A DNA stretch of 64,000 nucleotides, taken from the NCBI RefSeq assembly GCF_024171945.1, contig NZ_JAMTCR010000003.1, positions 424,211-488,210 on the forward strand, given 5' to 3'. The stretch's first letter is position 1. Every line of letters begins with the position of its first letter. Below, one piece after another: positions 26,406 to 35,043 of this stretch. The notes below the pieces were generated by a model. The model ran no database searches, was not told where the DNA came from, and saw nothing but the letters and a program-made list of their open reading frames with translations. The translations under genes and the position numbers were made by a program. Source of the stretch: Actinokineospora globicatena (lineage in GTDB: Bacteria; Actinomycetota; Actinomycetes; Mycobacteriales; Pseudonocardiaceae).

Positions 26406-27275
26406 GTGGTTGCCTCGGCAAGCAGCAGCCCCACGGCACTCAAGTGGTGGTTCGCGGTGGAGATGCGCCGTCTCCGCGAGAAGGCAGACTTGACGCGCGA
26501 AGAGGCGGCCGCCGCCATCAAGGGCAGCGTTCAAGGTGTCGGGCACATCGAGACCATGAAGTCCCTGCCCAAGCCGCTGGAGCTGGACAAGCTGCTGGAG
26601 ATCTACGGCGTGCCGGAACGCGCCGAGTTCTTCCAAGACCTGCGTGTCCGCGCGAAGCGAGGCAAGGACTGGTGGATCGGCTTCAGCGGTTCGGTCCCCT
26701 CCCACCTGAACCTCTTCCTTGGCCTGGAGTCCAGCGCGATCCAGATCGAGAGCTGGGACGCCAACCTGGTGCCCGGCCTCTTCCAGACACCGGAGTACGC
26801 CCACGCGACCATCAAGGCCGGGCGCCCCGAGCTGCCCGCGGCCGAGGTCGACCGGCTCGTCGAACTCCGGATGGCTCGCCAGCGCCAAGTCCTTGATCGA
26901 GACAATCCGCCCCTGGTGTGGTCGGTCATCGCCGAGTCGGCGCTGTCCTGGCAGGTAGGCGGCTCCGACGTCGTGCGCGGGCAGCTCGAACACCTGGCCG
27001 ACCTCACCACCAGATCCTACGTCGAGGTGCAGGTTCTGCCGTTGGCGGCAGGCGCGCACACTGGAACCGAAGGCACGTTCACACTGCTCTCGGCCCCGCC
27101 CGAGCTGGAGAACTACGCTGGGTGTGCGTACGTCGAAGACCGCATCAAGGGCCACTACTACGAGGAGGTGGAGCAGATCACCACCTACCGCAACGCCCTG
27201 ACCCGGCTCCGGGTCCTGGCGATCAACCCGACAGAGTCACCGGAGTACATCCACCGACTGATAAAGGATCTGTGA
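26406..27275 (+). CDS. XRE-family helix-turn-helix regulator with DUF5753 domain
   Basis: 289 residues from GTG 26406 with AGGAGG six bases upstream. The N-terminal HTH spans RRLREKADLTREEAAAAIKG and VGHIETMKSLPK; from about residue 95 the DUF5753 domain shows ESWDANLVPGLFQTPEYA and VQVLPLAAGAHTGTEGTF. Such regulators pair with small DUF397 proteins in actinomycetes and control development or secondary metabolism. Divergent position and the palindrome at 26328-26345 make it the likely regulator of the lanthipeptide operon. Confidence 0.87.
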   Translation: MVASASSSPTALKWWFAVEMRRLREKADLTREEAAAAIKGSVQGVGHIETMKSLPKPLELDKLLEIYGVPERAEFFQDLRVRAKRGKDWWIGFSGSVPSHLNLFLGLESSAIQIESWDANLVPGLFQTPEYAHATIKAGRPELPAAEVDRLVELRMARQRQVLDRDNPPLVWSVIAESALSWQVGGSDVVRGQLEHLADLTTRSYVEVQVLPLAAGAHTGTEGTFTLLSAPPELENYAGCAYVEDRIKGHYYEEVEQITTYRNALTRLRVLAINPTESPEYIHRLIKDL

Positions 27276-27280
27276 TCACC

Positions 27281-27505
27281 ATGAGGTACGAGGACGCAGT
27301 AACCGCCCTCGCCGCCGCGGCCAACTGGCACAAGTCCACCTACAGCGGAGGCCAGAACGGAGGCTGCGTCGAAGTCGGCTCCGTACCCGGCCTCGTGGGA
27401 GTCCGAGACACCAAGCTCGGCGCGAACAGCCCCACCTTGGCCTTTTCTTCGGTGAGGTGGGCGGCGTTCACCGACAGCGTGAGGTGCCATCAGTCCGACC
27501 TCTGA
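27281..27505 (+). CDS. DUF397 protein
   Basis: 74 residues from ATG 27281; GTG 27272, overlapping the XRE stop as GTGA, is the alternative and would add three residues. WHKSTYSGGQNGGCVEV, VGVRDTKL and LAFSSVRWAAFTDSV define DUF397. It is the usual small partner of an XRE-DUF5753 regulator, thought to act as antagonist or toxin-antitoxin-like partner; here it is coupled to the lanthipeptide regulator. Confidence 0.88.
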   Translation: MRYEDAVTALAAAANWHKSTYSGGQNGGCVEVGSVPGLVGVRDTKLGANSPTLAFSSVRWAAFTDSVRCHQSDL

Positions 27506-27506
27506 T

Positions 27507-27960
27507 CACCAGGCAGTGGACGCCTTCCTCTGCCAGGCTTCGGCTGCCGGGCCAGCCCCGTTCCTCTCCCCAGCGGTAGCTGGTGCCACGGTAGGAGCGC
27601 CAGTGTGCTGTCGCGCTTGGTGATGACATGCCCGGCGGGCAGGGGGACCGTCTGGATGTTGGCGGGACGGGCGTGGATTTGGGATGGAGGGTGCGGTCGT
27701 TGTCCCAACTGCGGATCTGGGACACAGCCGTGCGGCGAGCTGGTCTCCGGTGGGGCCGTGGGCGTCCAGCTCGAAGCGGGCCGAGGCGGCGGTAAGTGAA
27801 GTAGGCCAGGCTGCCGTCCTCGGCTAGCGCGGGGCTGCGGGAGCCGATGGCCGGGTTGCACAGGCTGCTGTCGATCGCGGTCTGCTTGGCGGCGATGCGG
27901 CAGGTCGAAGTCGGCAGTCGTGTAGCGCCACCCACCTTGTACGAGCAGGGGACGAGCGAA
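27507..27960 (-). pseudogene. frameshifted remnant of a second PCMT-like peptide methyltransferase
   Basis: Conserved blocks occur in order on the minus strand but in different frames: SPALAEDGSLAYFTYRRL, then RFELDAHGPTGDQLAARLC, then SQIRSWDNDRTLHP, then NIQTVPLPAGHVITKRDSTL and SYRGTSYRWGEERG. They parallel the C-terminal part of the intact LanS-type protein at 24870-26108 (FEFVVYGHGPDADAVAFRYV, ELIREWDR, EGRLIDKKHTRVLISW). At least two frameshifts are needed and the SAM-binding half is missing. It derives from an FxLD or ATP-grasp-type peptide maturation system once present here. Confidence 0.7.
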
Positions 27961-27992
27961 CCGAACCCTGCCAGGGCCTCTCGGAGAAGACG

Positions 27993-29822
27993 ATGACTGG
28001 CAACGACGTGGGCGCATCCTCACCCCAGGCGGACGAGGAGTTCACTGCGGACTGGCAGAGCTGCTCGGCAACCCCTGATTGTCGTGGGGTCGCTATCGGG
28101 GACAGCGATCGGTGTCTTCGCCATGTCGACAACGAAGGCCGCGCCCGCGCGCTTCAGGCCGCCAATGCAAGTAACCGTTGGGACTGTCTTCGTGGCGTTC
28201 AGATCGACAACGAACTGCTCCAGCAGATCCGGGGCGTCGCTGGCACGGACAGACGCGGGCGAGAAGAATTTCAGAGCCTCGACGCTACTGGTGCGGTATT
28301 TACCGACTATGCCGACTGGTCCGGTGTTGCGTTCACCGGCTCAATGGTCAGTTTTGCCGATGCCACCTTCGCGGCTGGCGCATCGTTTCAAGGGAGTTCG
28401 TTCCCGAACGATGCGCTGTTTGGTGCGACCACCTTTACGCGTGGTGCGGACTTCAGTCGCGCTGAGTTCGCCGGTAGGGCCTTCTTCAAGAGTGCTGACT
28501 TTGACGATGATGCCCGCTTCGATGCCGCGACCTTCAGTGGGCCGCTAGTGCTCAACGGAACCAAGGTGCAAAAGGATGCGAGGTTCGCATACGGCAAGTT
28601 TGAGGCCAGCGTCTACTTGCAGCTTGTGGAAGTTGGAGGAAATCTCGACTTTTCCTCAGGGCGCTTTGAGGATGGACTGACGATAGAGCACTGTGCTGTT
28701 AAGGGCAGGTTTGATCTCACGAAGGGGCACGTGGCTGGGCCATCTGCGTGGGCAGACCTCACCGCTATCCAGATGGTCAACCTCAGCAGTGCTGTCTTCA
28801 ACGACCCCCTTGAAGCAGAGATCACTACCCGACACTTGGCAGCGGTAGCGACGAACTGGCGTGCTGACGTCCGGCTGCGGCTGGCGGGCGCGAACGCCGT
28901 CCTCAGTCATGCCACCTTCGGCGAGCCCAGCACCATCTCACGGCGACGCAACGCCATTGACTTCCAGCCACACTGGGCTGACAAGCCTGACTTGATGACG
29001 TGCGAGCCACGCATCGTCTCGTTGATCGGTGCGAACGTCGACAAGTTGACCATCGCCGACGTCTCGATCGCTGCCTGCTGCCTGACCGAGGCACACAACC
29101 TGGACAAGCTCCGGCTTGAAGGTGCCGACCTGCTTGCTCGCACTCCAGCGAACAGACTGTGGACGAGTCGGCTGACCATCTCGGAAGAGCATGAGTGGCG
29201 GGCAAAGCACCACCACGGTCGTCGGCAACGCGACTGGTTTGGCGCACCGACGCAACCACACCCATGGGAGAACACGGACTTCAGCAACCCCCACCCACCG
29301 ACCTCGCCAGAGCGCATCGCCGAGACCTACCGCAGTCTGCGGAAGTCACGTGAAGACGCCAAGGACGAGCCTGGCGCCGCCGACTTCTACTACGGCGAGA
29401 TGGAGATGCGGCGCGCTGCGCTCAAGGTGCGTCTTGACGCGAAGGAACGTGTAGCGACACAGCGCCAGACACGTCGCTCAGCCCGCGTTGAGTACGGGCT
29501 GCTGACCCTGTACTGGCTTGTCTCCGGCTACGGCCTGCGCGCCTGGCGGGCACTGGCGATCTTCGGCGTCCTCGTGCTGCTGGCATCGTTCTACTTCGCC
29601 TGGTGCGGTATCCCCGCAGGTCTGCCCGCGGCTGGTGCTGCTTACATCTCCCGGTGGGGGCAAGGACTGCTGATCGCGCTTGAGTCGGCCACGTCGCTCA
29701 TCCGGGCGCCGAGCAAGCCGGTTACAACGGCGGGGGAGTGGGCTGTCCTGGTGCTTCGCTACCTTGGCCCGCTGCTACTCGCACTCGCAGCTCTTGCCGT
29801 GCGCGCACGGGTCAAGCGGTAG
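27993..29822 (+). CDS. pentapeptide-repeat-like membrane protein
   Basis: 609 residues from ATG 27993 after GGAGA. Residues about 85-250 are A(D/N)FxxA-like repeats (ADFSRAEFAGRAFFKSADFD, ARFDAATFSG) predicting a right-handed beta-helix. An alpha-helical charged stretch (AETYRSLRKSREDAKDEPGA) follows, then C-terminal membrane segments such as AWRALAIFGVLVLLASFYFA and a final AVLVLRYLGPLLLALAALAV. The 'AETYRxLRxxxED' region plus TM tail is a recurrent architecture of actinobacterial membrane pentapeptide proteins; role unknown. GC content is noticeably lower than in the flanks. A strong terminator follows. Confidence 0.8.
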   Translation: MTGNDVGASSPQADEEFTADWQSCSATPDCRGVAIGDSDRCLRHVDNEGRARALQAANASNRWDCLRGVQIDNELLQQIRGVAGTDRRGREEFQSLDATGAVFTDYADWSGVAFTGSMVSFADATFAAGASFQGSSFPNDALFGATTFTRGADFSRAEFAGRAFFKSADFDDDARFDAATFSGPLVLNGTKVQKDARFAYGKFEASVYLQLVEVGGNLDFSSGRFEDGLTIEHCAVKGRFDLTKGHVAGPSAWADLTAIQMVNLSSAVFNDPLEAEITTRHLAAVATNWRADVRLRLAGANAVLSHATFGEPSTISRRRNAIDFQPHWADKPDLMTCEPRIVSLIGANVDKLTIADVSIAACCLTEAHNLDKLRLEGADLLARTPANRLWTSRLTISEEHEWRAKHHHGRRQRDWFGAPTQPHPWENTDFSNPHPPTSPERIAETYRSLRKSREDAKDEPGAADFYYGEMEMRRAALKVRLDAKERVATQRQTRRSARVEYGLLTLYWLVSGYGLRAWRALAIFGVLVLLASFYFAWCGIPAGLPAAGAAYISRWGQGLLIALESATSLIRAPSKPVTTAGEWAVLVLRYLGPLLLALAALAVRARVKR

Positions 29823-29853
29823 CGTCCATAGCAGTTCTCGCACCACCCGTCAC

Positions 29854-29904
29854 AACCAGGTGCTGACCAGGGAAAACCGAGTCTTCCCTGGTCAGCACCT
29901 GGTT
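29854..29904. terminator. bidirectional terminator, 21-bp perfect stem
   Basis: Arms 29854-29874 and 29884-29904 are exact reverse complements round a 9-nt loop, between convergent genes ending at 29822 and 29928. It can serve both strands. Confidence 0.9.
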
Positions 29905-29927
29905 TGGCAACTTTGACACGGTAGTGG

Positions 29928-30806
29928 TCAACGCGCGAGCAAGGTGCTGGCGATGGCGGCTTGGATTGGGTCGAGGGTGGTTTCGCCGTCGTGGAGGGAC
30001 CAGAGGGTGTTTTGGAGAGTGCGGGCGAGGGTCCAGGCCACCGCAGTAGGGCGGTCTAGGGAGAGGGATTCAGTGAGGAGGTCGAAGCGGTGGAGTAGGG
30101 CGGTGGGGGTGAGGTAGGCGTTGTCTAGGGCGGGCATTAGGTCGAAGGCGGGGTGGCCGGAGATGGGTTTGGGGTCTATGGCTAGCCAGGGGGTGCGGGA
30201 GCTGGCGAGGACGTTGTCGTAGTGGAGGTCCCAGTGGAGTAGGCGGTTGCCGGGTTCGCTGAGGGCTGCGGCGGTTGCGTCGGCGCAGGTGATGGCCAGG
30301 GTGCGTTCGGTGGGGTTGATTAGGCGGTTCAACAGAGGGCGCTCGGCGAGCATTGCGGTGGCGATGTCGGTTAGGGTGCGGATCCCTGGTGGGGCGGGGA
30401 CGTGTAGGTGGGATAGAAGGTCTGCGATGACGGCGATGCCCTCTGACGCTGGGAGGGCGCTCAGGGGGCGCGAGGCGTCGAGGCGCTCTAGGAGCATGGC
30501 GCCGGTTGGTTCGTCGTGGTCGAGTAGGTGGACCGCCGCGTTGCCTGCCCAGTGGCGCAATGCAAGTGGCTCGCCGTCGTTTTCCTCGTCGCGGGGCTGG
30601 AGCTTCAGGACGGCGGGTGTCCTGTCAGGACGGACAACGGGGATTACCAAAGCGACCATGCCGTGGCGCGCGGGGCCGTCTACCTTCAGGGACCACCGCT
30701 CGAGCATTGTGTCGGCCAGCGTGGGCAGGGCGCGCAGCCACGGCAGGTGTTCAGGGCTCTGCTTCGCGTAGTACGCGGCAAGGGCGTCAGGCACAGGGAT
30801 GGGCAC
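29928..30806 (-). CDS. aminoglycoside phosphotransferase, APH(6)/hydroxyurea-kinase family
   Basis: 292 residues from the GTG complementary to 30804-30806, with AAGGAGG eight bases upstream; the open frame reaches 30869 but has no better start. The catalytic loop is HWDLHYDNVL with Asp193 and Asn198, and the Mg-binding Asp211 is in AIDPKP. PAVLKLQPRDEEN carries the ATP-binding lysine. The family (PF04655) includes streptomycin 6-kinases, and many members in producers or soil strains have untested substrates. It lies just downstream of an ABC exporter on the same strand, so a shared resistance unit is plausible. Confidence 0.85.
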   Translation of the reverse strand: MPIPVPDALAAYYAKQSPEHLPWLRALPTLADTMLERWSLKVDGPARHGMVALVIPVVRPDRTPAVLKLQPRDEENDGEPLALRHWAGNAAVHLLDHDEPTGAMLLERLDASRPLSALPASEGIAVIADLLSHLHVPAPPGIRTLTDIATAMLAERPLLNRLINPTERTLAITCADATAAALSEPGNRLLHWDLHYDNVLASSRTPWLAIDPKPISGHPAFDLMPALDNAYLTPTALLHRFDLLTESLSLDRPTAVAWTLARTLQNTLWSLHDGETTLDPIQAAIASTLLAR

Positions 30807-30865
30807 GGCTGGATCCTCCTTCGCGTGAGTGGACAAGGCGAAGGAGGCGGCGGCGGTGCGCGAGG

Positions 30866-32623
30866 TCAATGGCCCATGGAACCCACCTTAGCCACCGAGT
30901 CCGGGATGCGGAGGGACTCGACCAGGTCGCGGTACAGGGAGTCGGTGGCCAGGAGTTCGGCGTGGGTGCCGCGGGCTCGGATCCGGCCCTCGGCCATGAC
31001 GATGATCGTGTCGGCGTCGACGACCGTGGAGAGCCGGTGCGCGATGGTGACCACGGCGGCGTGGAAGGCGTGGGCACGGATGACGTCGTGCAGGGCGGCC
31101 TCGGTCAGGCCGTCGACCTGGGCGGTGGCCTCGTCCAGCAGCAGGACGTCCGGGTCGGTCAGCACTGCGCGGGCAAGGGCGATGCGTTGGCGTTGACCGC
31201 CCGAGACAGACGTGCCTGACAGCGGGGTGTCCAGGCCCTCGGGCAGCGTGTCGGCGAGGGTGTCGAGCCGGACGGCGGCCAGCGCGCTCTGGAGTTGGTC
31301 GTCGGTGGCGTCGGGGTGGGAGAACAGCAGGTTGTCGCGGATCGTGCCGGGGACAACCGGTGTCTCTTGCTCTACGTAGGCGAGGTGGGCTCGGATGTCG
31401 GCGTGGGTGAGGTCCCGATAAGGAACACCGTTGACGAGCAGCGAGCCTTCCTGGGGCTCTAGGAACCGCAGGATCAGGGAGAACAAGGTGGTCTTACCCG
31501 CGCCGGAGGGCCCCACGATGGCGGTATGCCCCACGCGCGGCACGTCCAAGTCGATGCCGCGCACTGCTGGCGGGGAGTCGGGCCCGTAGGCGGCGGTGAT
31601 GCCCCGAAGTTCCAACACCGGCCCGGTAGTGCGAACGGTGGCGTTGGTGCTGACGCCCGAGGTCTCGACCGGTAGGTCGTCGACCTCCCGGATGCGCCCC
31701 GCGGCGGCGATGCCGTTCTGCAGCGCGGTGACGTTCTGGCTCAGCGTGGTCACCGGCCCCATCAGGCCGAACGAGTAGAGCAGGAACGCGATCAGCGTCG
31801 ACACCGCCATGTCCCCGTCGGACACCCGCCACGCGCCGATCCCGAGGATCAGGATGATCGCGAGCTGGATGCCGCTCCACGAGATGGCCCAGGCGATCGC
31901 CTCCCGCCGGATCGCGCGGATACCCTGCTCGGCCGCGCCGCGTGCGTCGGTGATGATCGTGGCGGTCTGCCGCTGCTCGGCGCGGCTGGCCTTGACTGTG
32001 CGCACTGCTCGCAGCGCGCCTTCGAGGGTCCCACCGAGCGCGCCGACGTGGGCCTGCGCCTTCTCCTTGGCGACGGCGATCGCGGGCATGAGCAGTCCGA
32101 ACAGGATGGCGATGGCGATCACGGAGGCGACCGTGGTCAGGAATAGGACCAGGTCCAGTGCCGCCATCAGCACGAGCGTGCCGACCAGCATGACCACGCC
32201 GTTGATCAGGCCGATGACGCTGGCGGCGGCCGCGTCGCGCAGCAGGAGGGTGTCGGAGGTGACCCGGGTGACGAGCTCGCCGGGCGCGCGGGTGCTGATG
32301 GCGGGGACGGTGGCGCGGAAGAACCGGTCGACCATGCCCTGGCGGGCGGCGAGGACGATGCGTTCGCCGAGGGTGCCCAGCACGACCGACTGCCAGGTCC
32401 ACATCACGGCGCCGACCACGAGCAGCACGGCCATCAGCACGATGGGGCCGCGCAGGCCGCCGTCGGCGCCCAGGGAGTCGAGGACCCACTTGGTGGCCAG
32501 CGGGGTGGCCAGGCCGACGCCGGACCCGGCGAGGGCGAGCACCAGCCCGAGAGCGAGTCGGGCGCGGTGGGGACGGGCGAAGGACCAGAGGACGCGAAGC
32601 CGCCCACTTTTCGGAACGCTCAT
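30866..32623 (-). CDS. ABC-type multidrug exporter, fused membrane and ATPase domains
   Basis: 585 residues, a half-transporter that must dimerise. The N-terminal six-helix domain contains LALGLVLALAGSGVGLATPL and LINGVVMLVGTLVLMAALDL. The ATPase carries GPSGAGKTT (Walker A), SVSGGQRQR (signature), DVLLLDEATAQVD (Walker B/D-loop) and IAHRLST (H-loop). It resembles LmrA/BmrA-like drug exporters. A divergent TetR gene at 32702 and the palindrome at 32633-32652, next to its start codon, indicate repression by that TetR and induction by a transported drug. Confidence 0.9.
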   Translation of the reverse strand: MSVPKSGRLRVLWSFARPHRARLALGLVLALAGSGVGLATPLATKWVLDSLGADGGLRGPIVLMAVLLVVGAVMWTWQSVVLGTLGERIVLAARQGMVDRFFRATVPAISTRAPGELVTRVTSDTLLLRDAAAASVIGLINGVVMLVGTLVLMAALDLVLFLTTVASVIAIAILFGLLMPAIAVAKEKAQAHVGALGGTLEGALRAVRTVKASRAEQRQTATIITDARGAAEQGIRAIRREAIAWAISWSGIQLAIILILGIGAWRVSDGDMAVSTLIAFLLYSFGLMGPVTTLSQNVTALQNGIAAAGRIREVDDLPVETSGVSTNATVRTTGPVLELRGITAAYGPDSPPAVRGIDLDVPRVGHTAIVGPSGAGKTTLFSLILRFLEPQEGSLLVNGVPYRDLTHADIRAHLAYVEQETPVVPGTIRDNLLFSHPDATDDQLQSALAAVRLDTLADTLPEGLDTPLSGTSVSGGQRQRIALARAVLTDPDVLLLDEATAQVDGLTEAALHDVIRAHAFHAAVVTIAHRLSTVVDADTIIVMAEGRIRARGTHAELLATDSLYRDLVESLRIPDSVAKVGSMGH

Positions 32624-32632
32624 GCTCGATAG

Positions 32633-32652
32633 TGGAACATCGATGTTCCACA
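32633..32652. promoter_or_regulatory. perfect 20-bp TetR operator palindrome
   Basis: GTGGAACATCGATGTTCCAC lies ten bases upstream of the exporter start, in the gap shared with the divergent TetR gene. A further GTGGAA half-site occurs at 32662-32667. Confidence 0.8.
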
Positions 32653-32678
32653 GCGGTCAAGTGGAATACCGCTGTGGG
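32649..32678. promoter_or_regulatory. second inverted repeat in the exporter/TetR gap
   Basis: CCACAGCGGT (32649-32658) and ACCGCTGTGG (32669-32678) are perfect 10-bp arms round a 10-nt spacer, overlapping the first palindrome by four bases. It may be a second operator or a leader hairpin of the TetR mRNA. Confidence 0.5.
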
Positions 32679-32701
32679 CCGCGGCGACCTAGGCTGGGCC
32701 G

Positions 32702-33268
32702 GTGGATCTCCGCACCGCAGCCGACACCGGGACCAAGGCCCGCACCCGCCGCGCGATCCTCGACGCCGCGGTCACCGTGCTCACCGCCGATCCGGCCGCG
32801 AGCCTGGGCGACATCGCCGCCGCGGCCGGGGTCGGGCGCACCACCGTGCACCGGTACTTCCCAGAGCGCGCCGACCTGACCACCGCGCTGCAGCAGATGG
32901 GCTGGGAGCACGTGGTCCAGGCGACCCGGCGGGCGCGGCTCACCGAGGGGACCGGCGCGGACGGGCTGGACCGGCTCTGCCAGGAGTACTTCGAACTCGG
33001 CAACGTGCTGATGCTGGTGTTCAACTACTCCGCCCCCGACGGCGACGTCACCTGGGACTGCGACCCCGACAGCCAGTCCGTCCTCGACCTCATCACCCGG
33101 GGCCACCGCGACGGCAGCATCGACTCCACCCTGACCGGCCCCTGGATCCGCGACATCCTCTGGGCCCTGCTCTACGCCGCCTGGCAGCAGTCCCGGACCG
33201 GGGTCGCGTCCCGCCACCAGGCCCTCGACTCGTGCCTGCGCGCACTGCACAAGGTCGTGGCCCCCTGA
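32702..33268 (+). CDS. TetR/AcrR regulator of the ABC exporter
   Basis: 188 residues from GTG 32702. The HTH runs RRAILDAAVTVLTADPAASL through IAAAAGVGRTTVHRYFPER; the rest is a helical ligand domain. No clear ribosome site precedes the GTG, so the message may be near-leaderless. Divergent to the exporter and flanked by two dyads, it is the probable repressor. The next gene overlaps its stop. Confidence 0.87.
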   Translation: MDLRTAADTGTKARTRRAILDAAVTVLTADPAASLGDIAAAAGVGRTTVHRYFPERADLTTALQQMGWEHVVQATRRARLTEGTGADGLDRLCQEYFELGNVLMLVFNYSAPDGDVTWDCDPDSQSVLDLITRGHRDGSIDSTLTGPWIRDILWALLYAAWQQSRTGVASRHQALDSCLRALHKVVAP

Positions 33269-34011
33269 CGCCCGACTCGGTCTTCGCCGACCCGCGCCTG
33301 GTGGCCGTCTACGACACCTTCGACGCCCCGCGCGACGACCTCGACGCGTACGTGGCCCTCGTCGCCGAACTCGACGCGCGGCGGGTGCTCGACCTGGGCT
33401 GCGGCACCGGCAACCTGGGCGTTCGGCTCGCGGAACGCGGGATCGACGTGATCGGGGTCGACCCTGCGGAGGCGTCGCTGGCGGTGGCGCGCGGCAGGGA
33501 AGAACGGGTGCGGTGGGTGCACGGGGACGTCGGCTCGGCGGCGGGCTTGGACGTTGACCTGGTCGTGATGACGGGCAACGTCGCGCAGGTGTTCCTGACA
33601 GACGCGGAGTGGACTGAGGTGCTTGCGGGCTGTCGGGCGGCGACGCGGCCGGGCGGGTACCTGGTGTTCGAGACCCGGCGGCCGCAGCGGCGGGCGTGGG
33701 AGGAGTGGGACGGCCAGGTGGTGCTGGACGTGCCGGGGATCGGGGCGGTCTCGCAGCGGCGGGAGGTCACCGAGGTGCGGCTGCCGCTGGTGTCCTTCCG
33801 CTCGACCTATCGGTTCCCGGACGGCGCGGTGATCTCCTCGAGCACAACCCTGCGCTTCCGTGACCTGGACGAGATCTCGCGGGATCTCGCCGCGCACGGG
33901 TACCGCGTGCTCGACGTCCGTGAGGCGCCGGACCGGCCGGGCAAGGAGTTCGTGTTCGTCGCTCAGGCCAGCGCTTTGGTCATGAACACGCTGTTGGGGT
34001 CTTCCACGTAG
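33265..34011 (+). CDS. class I SAM-dependent methyltransferase
   Basis: 248 residues if started at CTG 33265, which overlaps the TetR stop as CTGA and gives TPDSVFADPRLVAVYDTFD, the usual opening of this family. The nearest GTG (33301) would delete that conserved segment. SAM motifs: VLDLGCGTGNLGVRLAERG, VIGVDPAEASL and VHGDVGSAAGLDVDLVVMTG. PGGYLVFETRRP is motif III. Acceptor unknown; coupled to the TetR gene. The last 49 bases overlap the convergent GNAT gene. Confidence 0.78.
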   Translation: MTPDSVFADPRLVAVYDTFDAPRDDLDAYVALVAELDARRVLDLGCGTGNLGVRLAERGIDVIGVDPAEASLAVARGREERVRWVHGDVGSAAGLDVDLVVMTGNVAQVFLTDAEWTEVLAGCRAATRPGGYLVFETRRPQRRAWEEWDGQVVLDVPGIGAVSQRREVTEVRLPLVSFRSTYRFPDGAVISSSTTLRFRDLDEISRDLAAHGYRVLDVREAPDRPGKEFVFVAQASALVMNTLLGSST

Positions 34012-34430
34012 GGCGGGAAAGGGCCGCAGAAGGTGAACCCGTACTTCGCGTAGAGGGCCCGCGCCGGGGCGAAGAACTCGAACGACCCCGTCTCCAGGCT
34101 CAGCCGCTCGTACCCGCGCTCGGTCGCGACCCCGACGATGTGCCGCAACACCAACGACGCCACCCCGCGCTTGCGGTACTCCCCCGCCGTCCGCATCGAC
34201 TTGACCTCCCCATGCCCCGGCGCCAACTCCTTGAGCGCACCGCACCCGGCGAGCACGTCCCCGTCGCGGACCGCCCAGAACGTCACCTCGGGCTTCCGCA
34301 ACCCCTCAAGATCCAACGCGTGCGAACTCCCCGGCGGTGTCACGGCCCGCAGTTGCTCGACGTGCTCCTCCAGGAACCGCGCCACCTCCGCACCTGACAG
34401 GTCGTCCACCACCACACGCAACTCGCCCAT
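33963..34430 (-). CDS. GNAT family N-acetyltransferase
   Basis: 155 residues from ATG 34430. Acetyl-CoA binding shows in GEVKSMRTAGEYRKRGVASL (motif A, RKRGVA) and ETGSFEFFAPARALYAKYGF (motif B). It resembles small YedL/ElaA-like acetyltransferases with PFPPYVEDPNSVFMTKAL at the end. Substrate unknown. It overlaps the end of the convergent methyltransferase by 49 bp. Confidence 0.86.
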   Translation of the reverse strand: MGELRVVVDDLSGAEVARFLEEHVEQLRAVTPPGSSHALDLEGLRKPEVTFWAVRDGDVLAGCGALKELAPGHGEVKSMRTAGEYRKRGVASLVLRHIVGVATERGYERLSLETGSFEFFAPARALYAKYGFTFCGPFPPYVEDPNSVFMTKALA

Positions 34431-34464
34431 GCGGGAAGCATCGCACCTACGGCTCCGCTGCTGG

Positions 34465-35043
34465 TCAGGTGAGAGGAGTGCCCTGCCAGTGCCAGGCGGT
34501 TTGGCGGGGCTTGCCTGGTAGGTCTATCCGGTTGGTCGCCCACAACAGGGCTGTCCATGGGTCGATGCCTCTTACGTCTACGTGCGGGAACAGTCGCAAG
34601 AGGATGCGGGTGCACAGGTCGCTGGGTGGGGTTATCGAGGTTCCCAGGCCGCGGGCGATGTCTGTGCCGTGGATCAGGATCTCGACGCTGGCCATGGCGG
34701 TGAAGCCTTCGGGGTCGGAGAGGCCGGAGGGGTGGTAGGCGCGGGTGGTTGGGGAGGTGGTGTGGAGGGTGGCGGAGAGGATGCCCGCGCCTGCGGTGGC
34801 GAACTCCAGCAGATCGGCGGGTGTGGCGTCCTCGTCGGCCTTGGCGAGGAAGCGGACGTAGTGGGTGGTGGGTTGGGCGACCACCTGGGCGGCGTAGGAC
34901 AGGAGGCAGTCGCCGATGTGTTCGGCGGTGTGCCAGGCGGTCCACTCCCCTGTGCCGGGTGCTTCGGACCAGTTCCGGCTGGTCATGGGGGTTAGCGCGG
35001 TCGTGACGCAGGTGATGGCGGTGTCGAGGTCGTCGGGGGTCAC
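34465..35043 (-). CDS. DinB/maleylpyruvate-isomerase N-terminal-domain protein
   Basis: 192 residues from a GTG that overlaps the recombinase stop (GTGA). Helical-bundle signatures include EAPGTGEWTAWHTAEHIGDCLL, whose histidines suit the metal site, and SVEILIHGTDIARGLG. It is a relative of mycothiol-dependent isomerases and transferases. Overlap with a site-specific recombinase gene is odd for a metabolic enzyme; the two may be expressed together or merely abutted by insertion of the element. Confidence 0.72.
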   Translation of the reverse strand: MTPDDLDTAITCVTTALTPMTSRNWSEAPGTGEWTAWHTAEHIGDCLLSYAAQVVAQPTTHYVRFLAKADEDATPADLLEFATAGAGILSATLHTTSPTTRAYHPSGLSDPEGFTAMASVEILIHGTDIARGLGTSITPPSDLCTRILLRLFPHVDVRGIDPWTALLWATNRIDLPGKPRQTAWHWQGTPLT

